IMG/VR virus record: IMGVR_UViG_3300042331_000294
Span: 1-37,118 of that record
Strand: one strand, 5' to 3'
DNA length: 37,118 nt
DNA from: a virus
Made by a program: the position numbers and the translations under genes. A model generated the notes under the pieces. The model was not told the origin of the DNA. It ran no database searches and saw only the letters and a program-made list of their open reading frames with translations. This document shows positions 23,576 to 30,086 of the stretch, in pieces (positions within the stretch are counted from its first letter, which is position 1; the number at the start of each line of letters is the position of its first letter).

Positions 23576-24198
23576 ACATCTCAGACGCGGGTCTAAAGCT
23601 GATCATTGATTTCGAGGTGGGCGGCGGTGAGGAGTACTACCGCAAGTTCCTTCAGAGCCCGACGTGGCCTGGGGAGCAAAGCGGCGTCACGATTGGGATT
23701 GGCTACGACTTGGGCTACGCCACATCGCAACAGTTCTCGGAAGCGTGGGAGGAACTGCTCCCCGAGTCCGATTACCTTGCGCTCACCGCCGCCCTCGGAG
23801 TCAAGGCAAACGCAGCCCGTGAACTCCTGCACGCCTCGCCCACAATGCGCTCCGTCGTAGTGCTTTGGCATAAGGCAGTACAGGTTTTTGAAAATCATAC
23901 CTTGCCGAAGTTTTACCTTCAGATGTTGCGCATTTACCCGCAGGCCGAAGACCTGCCAGACGAGGCGCGGGACGCTCTTATCTCGTTGGTATTCAACCGT
24001 GGCACAGCCCTCGCAGGGGACAGGCGGTCCGAGATGCTTGGCATCCAGAACGCGATGCGCGACCGCCGGTTCTATGATGTACCGGAACTCATCCGGTCGA
24101 TGAAGCGTTTGTGGCCGAACACCAAAGGCTTACAACGCCGCAGAGACGCTGAGGCGGCTCTGTTCGAGAAAGCGCTTGAGCCTAAGCGTAAGCGATAA
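23572..24198 (+). CDS. Endolysin, T4-lysozyme/pesticin-like
   Basis: 208 residues. The catalytic-site pattern is visible at the N-terminus: a Glu in D-F-E-V-G-G-G (Glu15), then S-G-V-T-I-G-I-G-Y-D-L-G (37-48), corresponding to the E...T-I-G-x-G-x signature of lysozyme-like muramidases. The P-x-W-P-G-x-x-S-G-V-T-I-G-I-G-Y-D arrangement is the variant found in many phage and pesticin-like lysozymes. The C-terminal half has D-A-L-I-S-L-V-F-N-R-G and ends in a basic K-R-K-R. It degrades peptidoglycan at the end of infection. No signal peptide is present, so it needs the holin. The last 17 nt overlap the convergent gene on the other strand. Confidence 0.85.
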   Translation: MNISDAGLKLIIDFEVGGGEEYYRKFLQSPTWPGEQSGVTIGIGYDLGYATSQQFSEAWEELLPESDYLALTAALGVKANAARELLHASPTMRSVVVLWHKAVQVFENHTLPKFYLQMLRIYPQAEDLPDEARDALISLVFNRGTALAGDRRSEMLGIQNAMRDRRFYDVPELIRSMKRLWPNTKGLQRRRDAEAALFEKALEPKRKR

Positions 24199-24415
24199 AC
24201 TCAAGGCCCTTGCCTTCAATCTTCGGGAGCATACCGTTCTCGTCGTAAATCCCTGCGCCTTTGGGGATAATCGTGTCCGGAGGCAGTGCGCTTCCCATGG
24301 TAGCAATGGGCCCCGAGTCGGAGTATACCTTCGGGGCGAGGACAACCATCCCCGCTTGGATGCCGTGAACACCGGTGTATTTCTCAATCAGAGCGTCAAA
24401 AGAGACAGGTTCCAT
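24182..24415 (-). CDS. Lone minus-strand gene, hypothetical
   Basis: 77 residues, MEPVSFDALIEKYTG through G-L-E-F-I-A-Y-A. The sequence has a natural amino-acid composition, including V-V-L-A-P-K-V-Y-S-D-S-G-P-I-A and G-A-G-I-Y-D-E-N-G-M-L-P-K-I-E-G-K. Its codons match neighbouring genes, so I take it as real rather than a shadow. The competing plus-strand frame is Cys/Arg/His-rich and unnatural. No family is recognised. It is the only minus-strand gene inside the long rightward block. It is convergent with the lysozyme (17-nt overlap) and divergent from the HTH gene 46 nt away. Position suggests a separately controlled early function. Confidence 0.6.
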   Translation of the reverse strand: MEPVSFDALIEKYTGVHGIQAGMVVLAPKVYSDSGPIATMGSALPPDTIIPKGAGIYDENGMLPKIEGKGLEFIAYA

Positions 24416-24461
24416 GGCTCAACACGTTGCAGGGAAGCAGCTTGCGACAAAAGGAAAAAAG

Positions 24462-24803
24462 ATGTTGCGATACGCAAAAAATGCGTACATCTTCATCCCC
24501 GCCATGAGCTACCAAATAGATGCGAGGCACATGGTCTTCCGGTTCGGGGGAAAGAACCTGCTCTGGAAGAAGTTGGTGTTGTCGGGGGTACTTGTGCAAC
24601 CGAGAACAATATCAACATGGATTCGCAGACGGAAAATCCCGCTGGAGAAGTTTGCTGCGCTTGTGGCGCTTGCACACCGCGAAGGCTGGGTGCTTCGGCT
24701 CGAAGACGTGTGCCATAAACTGAAGAGAGAACTAGAACAAAATGACACTAAAAAAAATGAGGGAGGAGATAGCCAAACGGCTCACAAAAATCTCCGCCCT
24801 TGA
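24462..24803 (+). CDS. Putative HTH DNA-binding regulator
   Basis: 113 residues. A helix-turn-helix-like segment spans roughly 38-83, with V-Q-P-R-T-I-S-T-W-I-R-R-R-K-I-P-L-E-K-F-A-A-L-V-A-L-A. It fits the Cro/YdaS style, in which the T-x-S-x-W helix reads DNA and K-I-P follows. I chose the ATG at 24462 because AAAGGA lies 6 nt upstream. An upstream ATG at 24414 is also in frame but would overlap the divergent gene. A perfect dyad TACGCA-aaaaa-TGCGTA covers codons 4-9 and could be an autoregulatory operator. The last 62 nt overlap the next gene. A role as a switch between the divergent gene and the replication genes is inference. Confidence 0.5.
   Translation: MLRYAKNAYIFIPAMSYQIDARHMVFRFGGKNLLWKKLVLSGVLVQPRTISTWIRRRKIPLEKFAALVALAHREGWVLRLEDVCHKLKRELEQNDTKKNEGGDSQTAHKNLRP
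24471..24487. promoter_or_regulatory. Dyad TACGCA-N5-TGCGTA, candidate operator
   Basis: Perfect 6-bp inverted repeat with a 5-nt A spacer, just inside the start of the HTH gene. Such sites at the 5' end of a small regulator are typical of autoregulation, but it could equally be codon chance. It shares TTGCG/ATGCG-type words with the repeat regions near 1700 and 33600. Confidence 0.3.
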
Positions 24804-25143
24804 AGAAGAAATCCAAACGCTGGAGCAGGCCGTCATGCAAGAGCATGGGGCGAACCTCCAGAACATGTTGGCAGAGTCAGGCCGTGGATACGGTCAACTC
24901 ACAACGGAAGTGGACGGAGTCAAACTGACGTACGAAGTGAAGGCGACCTACCTGTGGGATCAAGCCAAGTTGCAGGCTCTGTACGAGTCGCTGCCGCTGG
25001 CTGACGCACGGGAGCTTGTCACCACTAAGATGTCGGTGTCGGCTAAGACCATTGAGCGCATCGGCAACGAAGACGTGCTGAGGCGCGTTATGGAGGCGCG
25101 TACCACCAAGTTCAGTGAGCCCCGTATCACCTTCATCAAATGA
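24742..25143 (+). CDS. DUF7173-like phage protein
   Basis: 133 residues. An N-terminal coiled coil (M-R-E-E-I-A-K-R-L-T-K-I-S-A-L-E-E-E-I-Q) is followed by K-L-T-Y-E-V-K-A-T-Y-L-W-D-Q-A-K-L-Q-A-L. The end is R-T-T-K-F-S-E-P-R-I-T-F. The W-D-Q-x-K-L core and K-x-x-x-P-x-I end match, from memory, a phage family listed as DUF7173 that commonly precedes recombination genes. The start may be 24742 or the ATG five codons later. The former overlaps the HTH gene by 62 nt. The stop overlaps the next start (ATGA at 25140), so it is probably made together with the Sak4-like ATPase and may assist recombination. Confidence 0.6.
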   Translation: MTLKKMREEIAKRLTKISALEEEIQTLEQAVMQEHGANLQNMLAESGRGYGQLTTEVDGVKLTYEVKATYLWDQAKLQALYESLPLADARELVTTKMSVSAKTIERIGNEDVLRRVMEARTTKFSEPRITFIK

Positions 25144-25985
25144 GCCTGCGCATCATTAAGGCAGACGAGCGCCTAAAGCGCACCTCGGACTGCATTAAGG
25201 CAGTTGTGTTCGGCCCTGCCGGTGTTGGCAAAACATACCAAGCCCGCACGCTGGACGCGAAGAGCACCCTGTTCGTTGACCTCGAGGCCGGTACGTTGGC
25301 GCTGGGCAAGGACTGGAAGGGCGACTGCCTCGACATTCGCGGCACGTCAAACGAGATGGGCGCTCATCCGTGGGAGCTGGCCAAGGCCATCGCCCTGTGG
25401 TTGGGTGGTCCCGACCCTGCGGACGCCAACGGCTCCTACTCCAAGTCGGCGTACGAGTCCGTTGTGAAAGCATTCGGGCCGGCGTCCGGACATGAGCAGT
25501 ACGAAACGCTGTTCGTTGACTCCATCACGGTGGCGAGTCGAATGTGCTTCGCATGGTGTCAGCAACAACCGGAAGCGTTCAGCGACAAGACCGGCAAGCC
25601 CGACACCCGTGGGGCCTACGGGCTTCTTGGACGCGAGATGATTCGTTGGGTGACCCAACTACAGCACTGCCACAAGAACGTGGTGCTGGTGGGGATTCTG
25701 GAGCAGCAGGAGGATGAGTTAAAGAGGAAGTACTGGGACGTTCAAATCGAGGGCTCGAAGACGGGTCGCGAGTTGCCTGGTATCTTTGACCTCGTTCTGA
25801 CGCTTCAGAACTTCGAGGCAGAGGACAAGTCGCAATACCGCGCCTTCGTCTGCCACCAACAAAACCCGTGGGGGTACCCCGCGAAGGACCGCTCCGGTAC
25901 GCTGGAGCTTCAAGAACCCGCTGACCTTGGGAAGGTGCTCGCCAAGATCCGCGCAGGTAAACGCATCGACACCGCCAAACACTAA
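25140..25985 (+). CDS. RecA-like ATPase, Sak4-type annealing/recombination protein
   Basis: 281 residues. Walker A is F-G-P-A-G-V-G-K-T (24-32), followed by L-F-V-D-L-E-A-G (44-51) as in AAA_24/Sak4 proteins. A probable Walker B is T-L-F-V-D-S-I-T (123-130). K-N-V-V-L-V-G-I-L-E-Q-Q (179-190) is the sensor-like strand, and G-K-R-I ends the domain. Sak4 proteins are short RecA/Rad51-core ATPases that bind ssDNA and promote single-strand annealing, usually next to an SSB. The next gene here is SSB-like, which supports the call. It is coupled upstream by ATGA. Confidence 0.78.
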   Translation: MSLRIIKADERLKRTSDCIKAVVFGPAGVGKTYQARTLDAKSTLFVDLEAGTLALGKDWKGDCLDIRGTSNEMGAHPWELAKAIALWLGGPDPADANGSYSKSAYESVVKAFGPASGHEQYETLFVDSITVASRMCFAWCQQQPEAFSDKTGKPDTRGAYGLLGREMIRWVTQLQHCHKNVVLVGILEQQEDELKRKYWDVQIEGSKTGRELPGIFDLVLTLQNFEAEDKSQYRAFVCHQQNPWGYPAKDRSGTLELQEPADLGKVLAKIRAGKRIDTAKH

Positions 25986-26003
25986 ACAAAAATCGAAAGC
26001 AGT

Positions 26004-26579
26004 ATGTTCAACGCACAATCAACAAACGTCGGGTCAACAGAGATGGAACTCATCCCGAAAGGGACAGTGGCACAGGCAATCCTTGTCGTTAAGGAGCGCA
26101 AGAGCAGTCAGTCCACCGGCGGCGATTACGTCTCCATTGAGCTCGCCATCCAAGGGGGCCAATACAACAACCGGCGAGTGTTCGGGATGCTCTGCAATCC
26201 ATTCGACACCAACAACAGTGAGGTGTGGCGCCAGATGGGTATTGGGGCGATTACCCGTATCCTTGAGAGCAAGGGCGTGTTCAACCCAGAGCACCCAGAG
26301 TCATACGAGCAGTTCAATGATGGTGAGTTTTTGAACATCATCGAGGCGATTAACGGCGCTGGCGTCGTCATCAAGGTCGGCATCGACAAGGGCAAGGACG
26401 GACGGGCAGACCGCAACAGCATCGCGGACTGGGGATCACCGAATCCAGCCAGCAACGGGCACAAGCTGTGGGCGCAGGCAACCGAAGGCAGCGCACCAGC
26501 ACCCGCACCGGTGCCAGCAGCGAAAGCAGCGGCTCCAGCAGCTGCGACAGCTGGCAAGAAACCTGCTTGGTTGAAGTAG
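26004..26579 (+). CDS. Single-strand DNA-binding protein, DUF669-like
   Basis: 191 residues. The N-terminal domain (E-L-I-P-K-G-T-V-A-Q-A-I-L-V-V-K-E-R-K) and the following strands are typical of the DUF669 family of phage SSBs. These include V-S-I-E-L-A-I-Q-G-G-Q-Y-N-N-R-R-V and the G-V-V-I-K-V-G-I-D-K-G-K segment. Residues 150-190 are a low-complexity Ala/Pro linker ending in K-K-P-A-W-L-K, a flexible tip that may recruit partners. It coats ssDNA during replication and recombination with the Sak4-like protein just upstream. A strong terminator follows 17 nt after the stop, so this is the end of a transcript. Confidence 0.78.
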   Translation: MFNAQSTNVGSTEMELIPKGTVAQAILVVKERKSSQSTGGDYVSIELAIQGGQYNNRRVFGMLCNPFDTNNSEVWRQMGIGAITRILESKGVFNPEHPESYEQFNDGEFLNIIEAINGAGVVIKVGIDKGKDGRADRNSIADWGSPNPASNGHKLWAQATEGSAPAPAPVPAAKAAAPAAATAGKKPAWLK

Positions 26580-26595
26580 TACAGTTTGGGGTTGT

Positions 26596-26634
26596 GGGGG
26601 CGGGGCAATAATGGTTGTCTCGCCCCCCTTTTTT
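26596..26634 (+). terminator. Strong rho-independent terminator
   Basis: A 13-bp stem (26596-26608 with 26615-26627, including two G-U pairs) with a 6-nt loop is followed by six T residues (26629-26634). It sits right behind the SSB gene and ahead of the structured leader of the helicase gene. It separates two transcription units. Confidence 0.88.
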
Positions 26635-26640
26635 GGGCTA

Positions 26641-26731
26641 AAACCAGCGGCATTCTCAAGCCGCATGGTGTGCAGGGAGATCCTGCAACGACGCTTTTTC
26701 ATTTTTGCGTCAGTGAAACAAAGGCACTTAC
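26641..26731 (+). promoter_or_regulatory. Structured leader with three hairpins before the helicase
   Basis: Three consecutive inverted repeats lie between the terminator and the helicase ATG. They are GCGGC/GCCGC (26647-26664), TGCAGG/CCTGCA (26671-26687) and GACGC/GCGTC (26690-26711). The third loop is T-rich. No gene is present. The segment could be the 5' leader of a new transcript controlling helicase expression, or a small RNA. No clear promoter motif is visible. Confidence 0.45.
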
Positions 26732-28375
26732 ATGATTTTACGACCAAGACAGGCGCAGTTCGTTGACGCCTGTATCGACGCACTGGGCAAGTGCGGCAAC
26801 ACATTAGGAATCGCGCCAACTGGCGCAGGTAAGACGGTCATGGCGAGCGCGATTCTCGCGCCGTTCGTGAAGAAAGGTCCGGTTCTCGTCATTCAACACC
26901 GAGGAGAACTGGTTACTCAAAACAAGGAAACCTTCAAGCGGTACAATCCAGCAGCAAAGGTCGACGTGTACACCTCTGAGCGTAAGGCGTGGTCGACTGG
27001 TGCAACATTTGCAATGGTTCAGACCTTGTGCAGGCCGCTTAACTTAACGACCATGCCGAGCGGGATGTCGGCGCTGTTCTGCGATGAGTCACATCACCTT
27101 GTGGCCGAGAGCTTTATGCGGATTGTTGAAACATTCCGCGAGCGTTCTCCAAAGGGCGTAATTTTAGGACTTACAGCAACTCCAGAAAGAGGTGACAAGA
27201 AGGCGCTCACAGCGGTGTTCACCAACGTGGCCGACAAAATCACCGTTGGCGAGCTCATCGCAGCGGGGAACTTGGTTCAGCCGCGTGCGTTCCGCATGGA
27301 CATCGGGCTCAACGACCAGCTCCAGAACGTGCAGAAGACCGGTGCAGAGTTCGACATGGGCGAAGTCGAGGCCATCATGGATAAGAGGGCCGTTCACTCG
27401 GAGATTCTGCGGCACTGGCGCGAGAAGGCGTCAGACCGGTCCACCGTGGTGTTCTGCTCGACCATCCAACACGCGCAACACTTGGCTGAAGCATTCCGCG
27501 ACGACGGCATCTCCGCTGAGGCCGTCCATTCCGAGATGTCGGACGACGACAATGCCACCATCCTGCGCCGGTTCGACCAAGGGAAAATCAAGGTGCTCCT
27601 CAACGTGATGAAGCTCACGGAGGGTTGGGACTGCCAGCGTGTGGGGTGCGTTGTTCTGGTGCGCCCGTGCAGTCAAAAGAGCACCATGATTCAGATGATC
27701 GGGCGAGGGCTCAGGCCGTGCATCGACGCGAAGCGATACCCTGGCGTGATTAAGAGCGATTGCATCGTGCTGGACTTCGGCGCCTCACTGCTCACGCACG
27801 GGGACATCGACGCTGGAGATCGGTTGTTCGTGCGCCAGAGCGAGACCGGCGAGGCGCCCATGAAGAAGTGCCCCGAGTGCGGCATTCAGGCGCCGGCAGC
27901 GGTCGGGAGTTGCCCCGTGTGTGGGTACATCTTCCCCGTGCGGGTCAACGGTGTTGAGACCATCGAGTCCTTCGAGATGTCGGAGATGCAAATCATCGAG
28001 ATGTCGCCGTTCCGGTGGGAGTCGATGTACAGCGACGCCGTGCGAATGGCGAACGCGCTGACGGCGTGGGGCGCGGTCATCAAGCTGGGGGAGGTGTACA
28101 ACGCGATTGGCGGCGTCACCGGTGGAGCGGTCACCATCATAACCCGCACCAACTCCAAGGAGCTCGCGCTGGCTCAGGCGGACGACTTCTTGAGGCGAAA
28201 CGGGGATAGAGCGAACTCGCGCAAAACGCGGTCATGGATTAAGCTTCCACCCACCGACTCGCAGCGTCAGCACATGGCAGATGTGCCCATGTTCGGGATG
28301 TCACGCTACCGCGCCAGTTGCGTGCTGACATGGAAGTTCAACGAGGCACGCATAAAAAAAGCAATTCTTGGCTAA
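26732..28375 (+). CDS. SF2 DEAD/DEAH-box helicase with zinc ribbon
   Basis: 547 residues. Motifs are clear: Q-A-Q-F near 7-10, Walker A A-P-T-G-A-G-K-T (28-35), DExH box D-E-S-H (118-121), and motif III T-A-T-P (148-151). Motif IV/V are around 240-300 (V-F-C-S-T, T-E-G-W-D) and motif VI is Q-M-I-G-R-G-L-R-P (321-329). After the helicase core a zinc ribbon C-P-E-C-G...C-P-V-C-G (Cys380, 383, 394, 397) is followed by a C-terminal domain of about 150 residues. Similar UvsW- or RAD25-like phage helicases promote branch migration or origin unwinding. The ATG has no Shine-Dalgarno and lies behind the structured leader. Confidence 0.88.
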   Translation: MILRPRQAQFVDACIDALGKCGNTLGIAPTGAGKTVMASAILAPFVKKGPVLVIQHRGELVTQNKETFKRYNPAAKVDVYTSERKAWSTGATFAMVQTLCRPLNLTTMPSGMSALFCDESHHLVAESFMRIVETFRERSPKGVILGLTATPERGDKKALTAVFTNVADKITVGELIAAGNLVQPRAFRMDIGLNDQLQNVQKTGAEFDMGEVEAIMDKRAVHSEILRHWREKASDRSTVVFCSTIQHAQHLAEAFRDDGISAEAVHSEMSDDDNATILRRFDQGKIKVLLNVMKLTEGWDCQRVGCVVLVRPCSQKSTMIQMIGRGLRPCIDAKRYPGVIKSDCIVLDFGASLLTHGDIDAGDRLFVRQSETGEAPMKKCPECGIQAPAAVGSCPVCGYIFPVRVNGVETIESFEMSEMQIIEMSPFRWESMYSDAVRMANALTAWGAVIKLGEVYNAIGGVTGGAVTIITRTNSKELALAQADDFLRRNGDRANSRKTRSWIKLPPTDSQRQHMADVPMFGMSRYRASCVLTWKFNEARIKKAILG

Positions 28376-28381
28376 AGGACT

Positions 28382-28660
28382 ATGGAAACCCAACCGAAAG
28401 AGACAGTATGTACTCAAAACTGTGGCGCGAAATCATCCAACCCGTCCTCGACCAGCGCCGTCGAACACCCAGCGCATTACAACAAGCATCCGAGCGGAAT
28501 CGAATGCATAGACATTGCAGAGGCATTTTCGTTCAACCTTGGAAACGTGATAAAGTACGTGTTCAGGGCTGGGTTCAAGGACAATGAAGTTCAAGACCTT
28601 GAAAAAGCGGCATGGTACCTGAGAAGAGAGATTTCACGCAGAGCAACAACAACAAAATGA
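28382..28660 (+). CDS. DUF3310 family protein
   Basis: 92 residues. The second half (V-E-H-P-A-H-Y-N-K-H-P-S-G-I-E-C-I-D-I, L-G-N-V-I-K-Y-V-F-R-A, D-L-E-K-A-A-W-Y-L) is the DUF3310 domain. That domain is found in many phage small proteins and was once loosely called nucleotide kinase-like. No catalytic activity is established. The first 30 residues (with two Cys) are a variable Ser/Thr-rich extension. It starts 6 nt after the helicase stop and is coupled to the next gene (ATGA, 28657-28660). Confidence 0.8.
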   Translation: METQPKETVCTQNCGAKSSNPSSTSAVEHPAHYNKHPSGIECIDIAEAFSFNLGNVIKYVFRAGFKDNEVQDLEKAAWYLRREISRRATTTK

Positions 28661-28803
28661 AAAACAGACTAGAACAAGAAGCCACCGAGCTTCTGGCACT
28701 GACGGAGACACTGCTTCAGTCGCACCCAAACCGGCGTGCGTTTGAGGCAACATTCAAACGCATCGAGGCAGAAATCATGCGCCTTAGAAAGGAGTCCAAA
28801 TGA
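28657..28803 (+). CDS. Tiny helical protein, hypothetical
   Basis: 48 residues starting MKNRLEQEATELLAL, fully helical and charged, ending in R-L-R-K-E-S-K. It may form a coiled coil. No family is recognised. The ATG overlaps the previous stop (ATGA) and its stop overlaps the next ATG (ATGA at 28800-28803). An AAAGGAG ribosome site for the next gene lies in its last codons. Confidence 0.6.
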   Translation: MKNRLEQEATELLALTETLLQSHPNRRAFEATFKRIEAEIMRLRKESK

Positions 28804-28970
28804 GCGGGCTCCCAAGTTGGTACGATGGCTGGTTGCAAGATGCGCCAGAGCCGGCCGAGAAGGAGTGTCCCATCTGCACTGCGCTTATGGACTGGGTGGA
28901 CGACCATGATGGCATTGGCCCGTGCGGGGACTGGGTGTGCCCAGAATGCGAGAAGGAGGTGCAGGGATGA
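28800..28970 (+). CDS. Small zinc-ribbon protein
   Basis: 56 residues, too short to be noticed by length filters. It contains E-C-P-I-C (Cys23, Cys26) and P-C-G-D-W-V-C-P-E-C (Cys42, 47, 50), giving two CxxC knuckles typical of a zinc ribbon. An acidic linker (M-D-W-V-D-D-H-D-G) lies between. Likely a nucleic-acid or protein adaptor. Its Shine-Dalgarno (AAAGGAG) is 6 nt before the ATG. The C-terminus E-K-E-V-Q-G is encoded by the ribosome-binding cassette of the next gene, which explains why the next gene ends in the same residues. Confidence 0.65.
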   Translation: MSGLPSWYDGWLQDAPEPAEKECPICTALMDWVDDHDGIGPCGDWVCPECEKEVQG

Positions 28971-29188
28971 GCGTGATTGTAGTGACCGACGAGCGTGGAG
29001 ACCGGTTTAAATACAGGTCGGTTGCTCGTCTTGCGCTTTTGCAGGGCGAATGGAGCGACGAGACGCACACCATCATATCCGAACTGCTTGAGGTGCTGTT
29101 TAAGAAAAACATCATCAACGGAGATGACCTAATCCAAATACTGAATATGTACCATTCAAAGAGCGTTGAGAAGGAGGTGCAGGGATGA
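28967..29188 (+). CDS. Small hypothetical protein
   Basis: 73 residues, S-V-I-V-V-T-D-E-R-G-D-R-F-K-Y at the start and a helical second half (S-E-L-L-E-V-L-F-K-K-N-I-I-N-G-D-D-L). No family is recognised. The start at 28967 is chosen because GGAGGTGCAGGG lies just upstream and the codon overlaps the previous stop. The end, K-E-V-Q-G, comes from the shared cassette. It may be one of a set of small host-interaction proteins that share their initiation region. Confidence 0.65.
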   Translation: MSVIVVTDERGDRFKYRSVARLALLQGEWSDETHTIISELLEVLFKKNIINGDDLIQILNMYHSKSVEKEVQG

Positions 29189-29487
29189 GCGAGCAGGAAA
29201 TCAACGAAGCCATCGCTGAAGCGTGTGGGAGAGAGAGGGACCCAGACGGGGGTTGGTATCCAGACAATGGATTACGAGTCGGAACTCAGGCCATCCCAGA
29301 CTACTGCACCGACCTCAACGCAATGCACGAGGCGGAGAAGGTGCTGACTATTATCGAGCAGGGGCATTACTGGGATCACTTGAAAGATCTAACTGATGAA
29401 GGATTCGATCAGTTACACGCCACTGCTCGTCACCGCGCAGAGGCGTTCCTGCGCACGGTAGGCAAGTGGGAGGAGGTGCAGCCGTGA
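29185..29487 (+). CDS. Hypothetical protein, common phage type
   Basis: 100 residues. The pattern I-N-E-A-I-A-E-A-C-G-R near the start and I-P-D-Y-C-T-D-L-N-A-M-H-E-A-E-K-V-L in the middle is familiar from a frequent, unnamed phage family. R-H-R-A-E-A-F-L-R-T-V-G-K-W near the end fits the same family. In it, a short domain binds nothing known and occurs in variable early genes. No function is assigned. It has the best Shine-Dalgarno of the region (AAGGAGG). Its last codons (E-E-V-Q-P) form the initiation cassette of the next gene, which begins with GTG overlapping its stop. Confidence 0.75.
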   Translation: MSEQEINEAIAEACGRERDPDGGWYPDNGLRVGTQAIPDYCTDLNAMHEAEKVLTIIEQGHYWDHLKDLTDEGFDQLHATARHRAEAFLRTVGKWEEVQP

Positions 29488-29720
29488 GCCGATACTACTT
29501 TCGAGCAGGCAAGGAGGATGCTCTTCACGGGCCGTTCACTCTCACGCAGTGCCGGAAGATAATTCTTGAGGAGTCCAAAGAACTCTTTGACTCGTCGTGC
29601 AACTGCCTAAAGAGAGACCCCGATGTGAACTGGTTCGAGACCGTGCAAATCTTCGAGCTTGTCGCAACGCTGAAGCCAGTCGTGAAGTCTGAAATCAAAC
29701 TTGAGGAGGTGCAGCCGTGA
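29484..29720 (+). CDS. Hypothetical protein, GTG start
   Basis: 78 residues, S-R-Y-Y-F-R-A-G-K-E-D-A-L-H-G-P-F-T-L at the start, resembling a small GYF-like or immunoglobulin-like strand pair. The sequence then becomes helical, with a Cys pair (S-C-N-C). It ends E-E-V-Q-P like its upstream neighbour, because both ends are encoded by the same 20-bp cassette. The GTG at 29484 was preferred over the earlier in-frame GTG at 29466 since it overlaps the previous stop and has GGAGG 8-13 nt upstream. No family assignment. Confidence 0.6.
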   Translation: MSRYYFRAGKEDALHGPFTLTQCRKIILEESKELFDSSCNCLKRDPDVNWFETVQIFELVATLKPVVKSEIKLEEVQP

Positions 29721-29968
29721 GCGACTCATGCACATCGTGCGGCGTCTCGTGGCGCGAGCACCCAAGCGTTGCGTTCACCTGCCGGTCTTTGAGCGAGGCC
29801 GCTGAAGAGCGAGACGAATACAAGGCTCGTCTTGAAACCGCATCTGACACCATTAAACGCCTCGAAGGCGAGCTCGCCGAATGGCGGCTAGCCAGCGGTG
29901 TTGAGGGGCCACTATTCTTGAAACATGAAACTGCTGGCAACCCTGTTCGCAGCCATCGCCATAGCTGA
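29717..29968 (+). CDS. Hypothetical coiled-coil protein with Cys pair
   Basis: 83 residues from a GTG start in the second copy of the GAGGAGGTGCAGCC cassette. The N-terminus has C-T-S-C-G-V-S-W-R-E-H and a third Cys in F-T-C-R-S, compatible with a small metal site. A coiled coil (A-E-E-R-D-E-Y-K-A-R-L-E-T-A-S-D-T-I-K-R) follows. Such half-zinc-finger plus coiled-coil proteins are common in phage variable regions. Its end overlaps the next gene by 44 nt, and whether the last 15 residues matter is unclear. Confidence 0.6.
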   Translation: MSDSCTSCGVSWREHPSVAFTCRSLSEAAEERDEYKARLETASDTIKRLEGELAEWRLASGVEGPLFLKHETAGNPVRSHRHS

Positions 29969-30086
29969 CACCGTGAAACTCTACCAACAGGAGGACAAAG
30001 CCTCCGTAACCGCGTATCTGCTGGTGTTGCTCTTGGCAATCTTCGGCATCTTCTACGCCCTTAAGAACGACGATGAGCATCTTTAA
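29925..30086 (+). CDS. Small two-segment membrane protein
   Basis: 53 residues. A hydrophobic start (M-K-L-L-A-T-L-F-A-A-I-A-I-A) is followed by a polar Gln/Glu/Lys stretch and a strong membrane helix (Y-L-L-V-L-L-L-A-I-F-G-I-F-Y-A-L), then an acidic tail. It may be a hairpin in the inner membrane. The first segment also resembles a signal peptide. Overlap with genes on both sides (44 nt upstream, 14 nt downstream) and tight packing suggest it is real. No family is recognised. Confidence 0.5.
   Translation: MKLLATLFAAIAIADTVKLYQQEDKASVTAYLLVLLLAIFGIFYALKNDDEHL

Larger units (their letters stand above)
28950..29722 (+). repeat. Duplicated translation-initiation cassettes
   Basis: An identical 24-bp segment starting GAGAAGGAGGTGCAGGGATG occurs at 28950-28973 and 29168-29191. 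A related identical 20-bp segment, GAGGAGGTGCAGCCGTGAGC, occurs at 29470-29489 and 29703-29722. Each holds a perfect GGAGGT ribosome-binding site, the last codons of one gene and the start of the next, with overlapping stop and start (ATGA or GTGA). Confidence 0.9.

Noticed and set aside
24176-24718. Plus-strand frame of 180 codons across the lone minus-strand gene
   Set aside because: Cys/Arg/His-rich with unnatural composition; the minus-strand gene and the HTH frame fit better.
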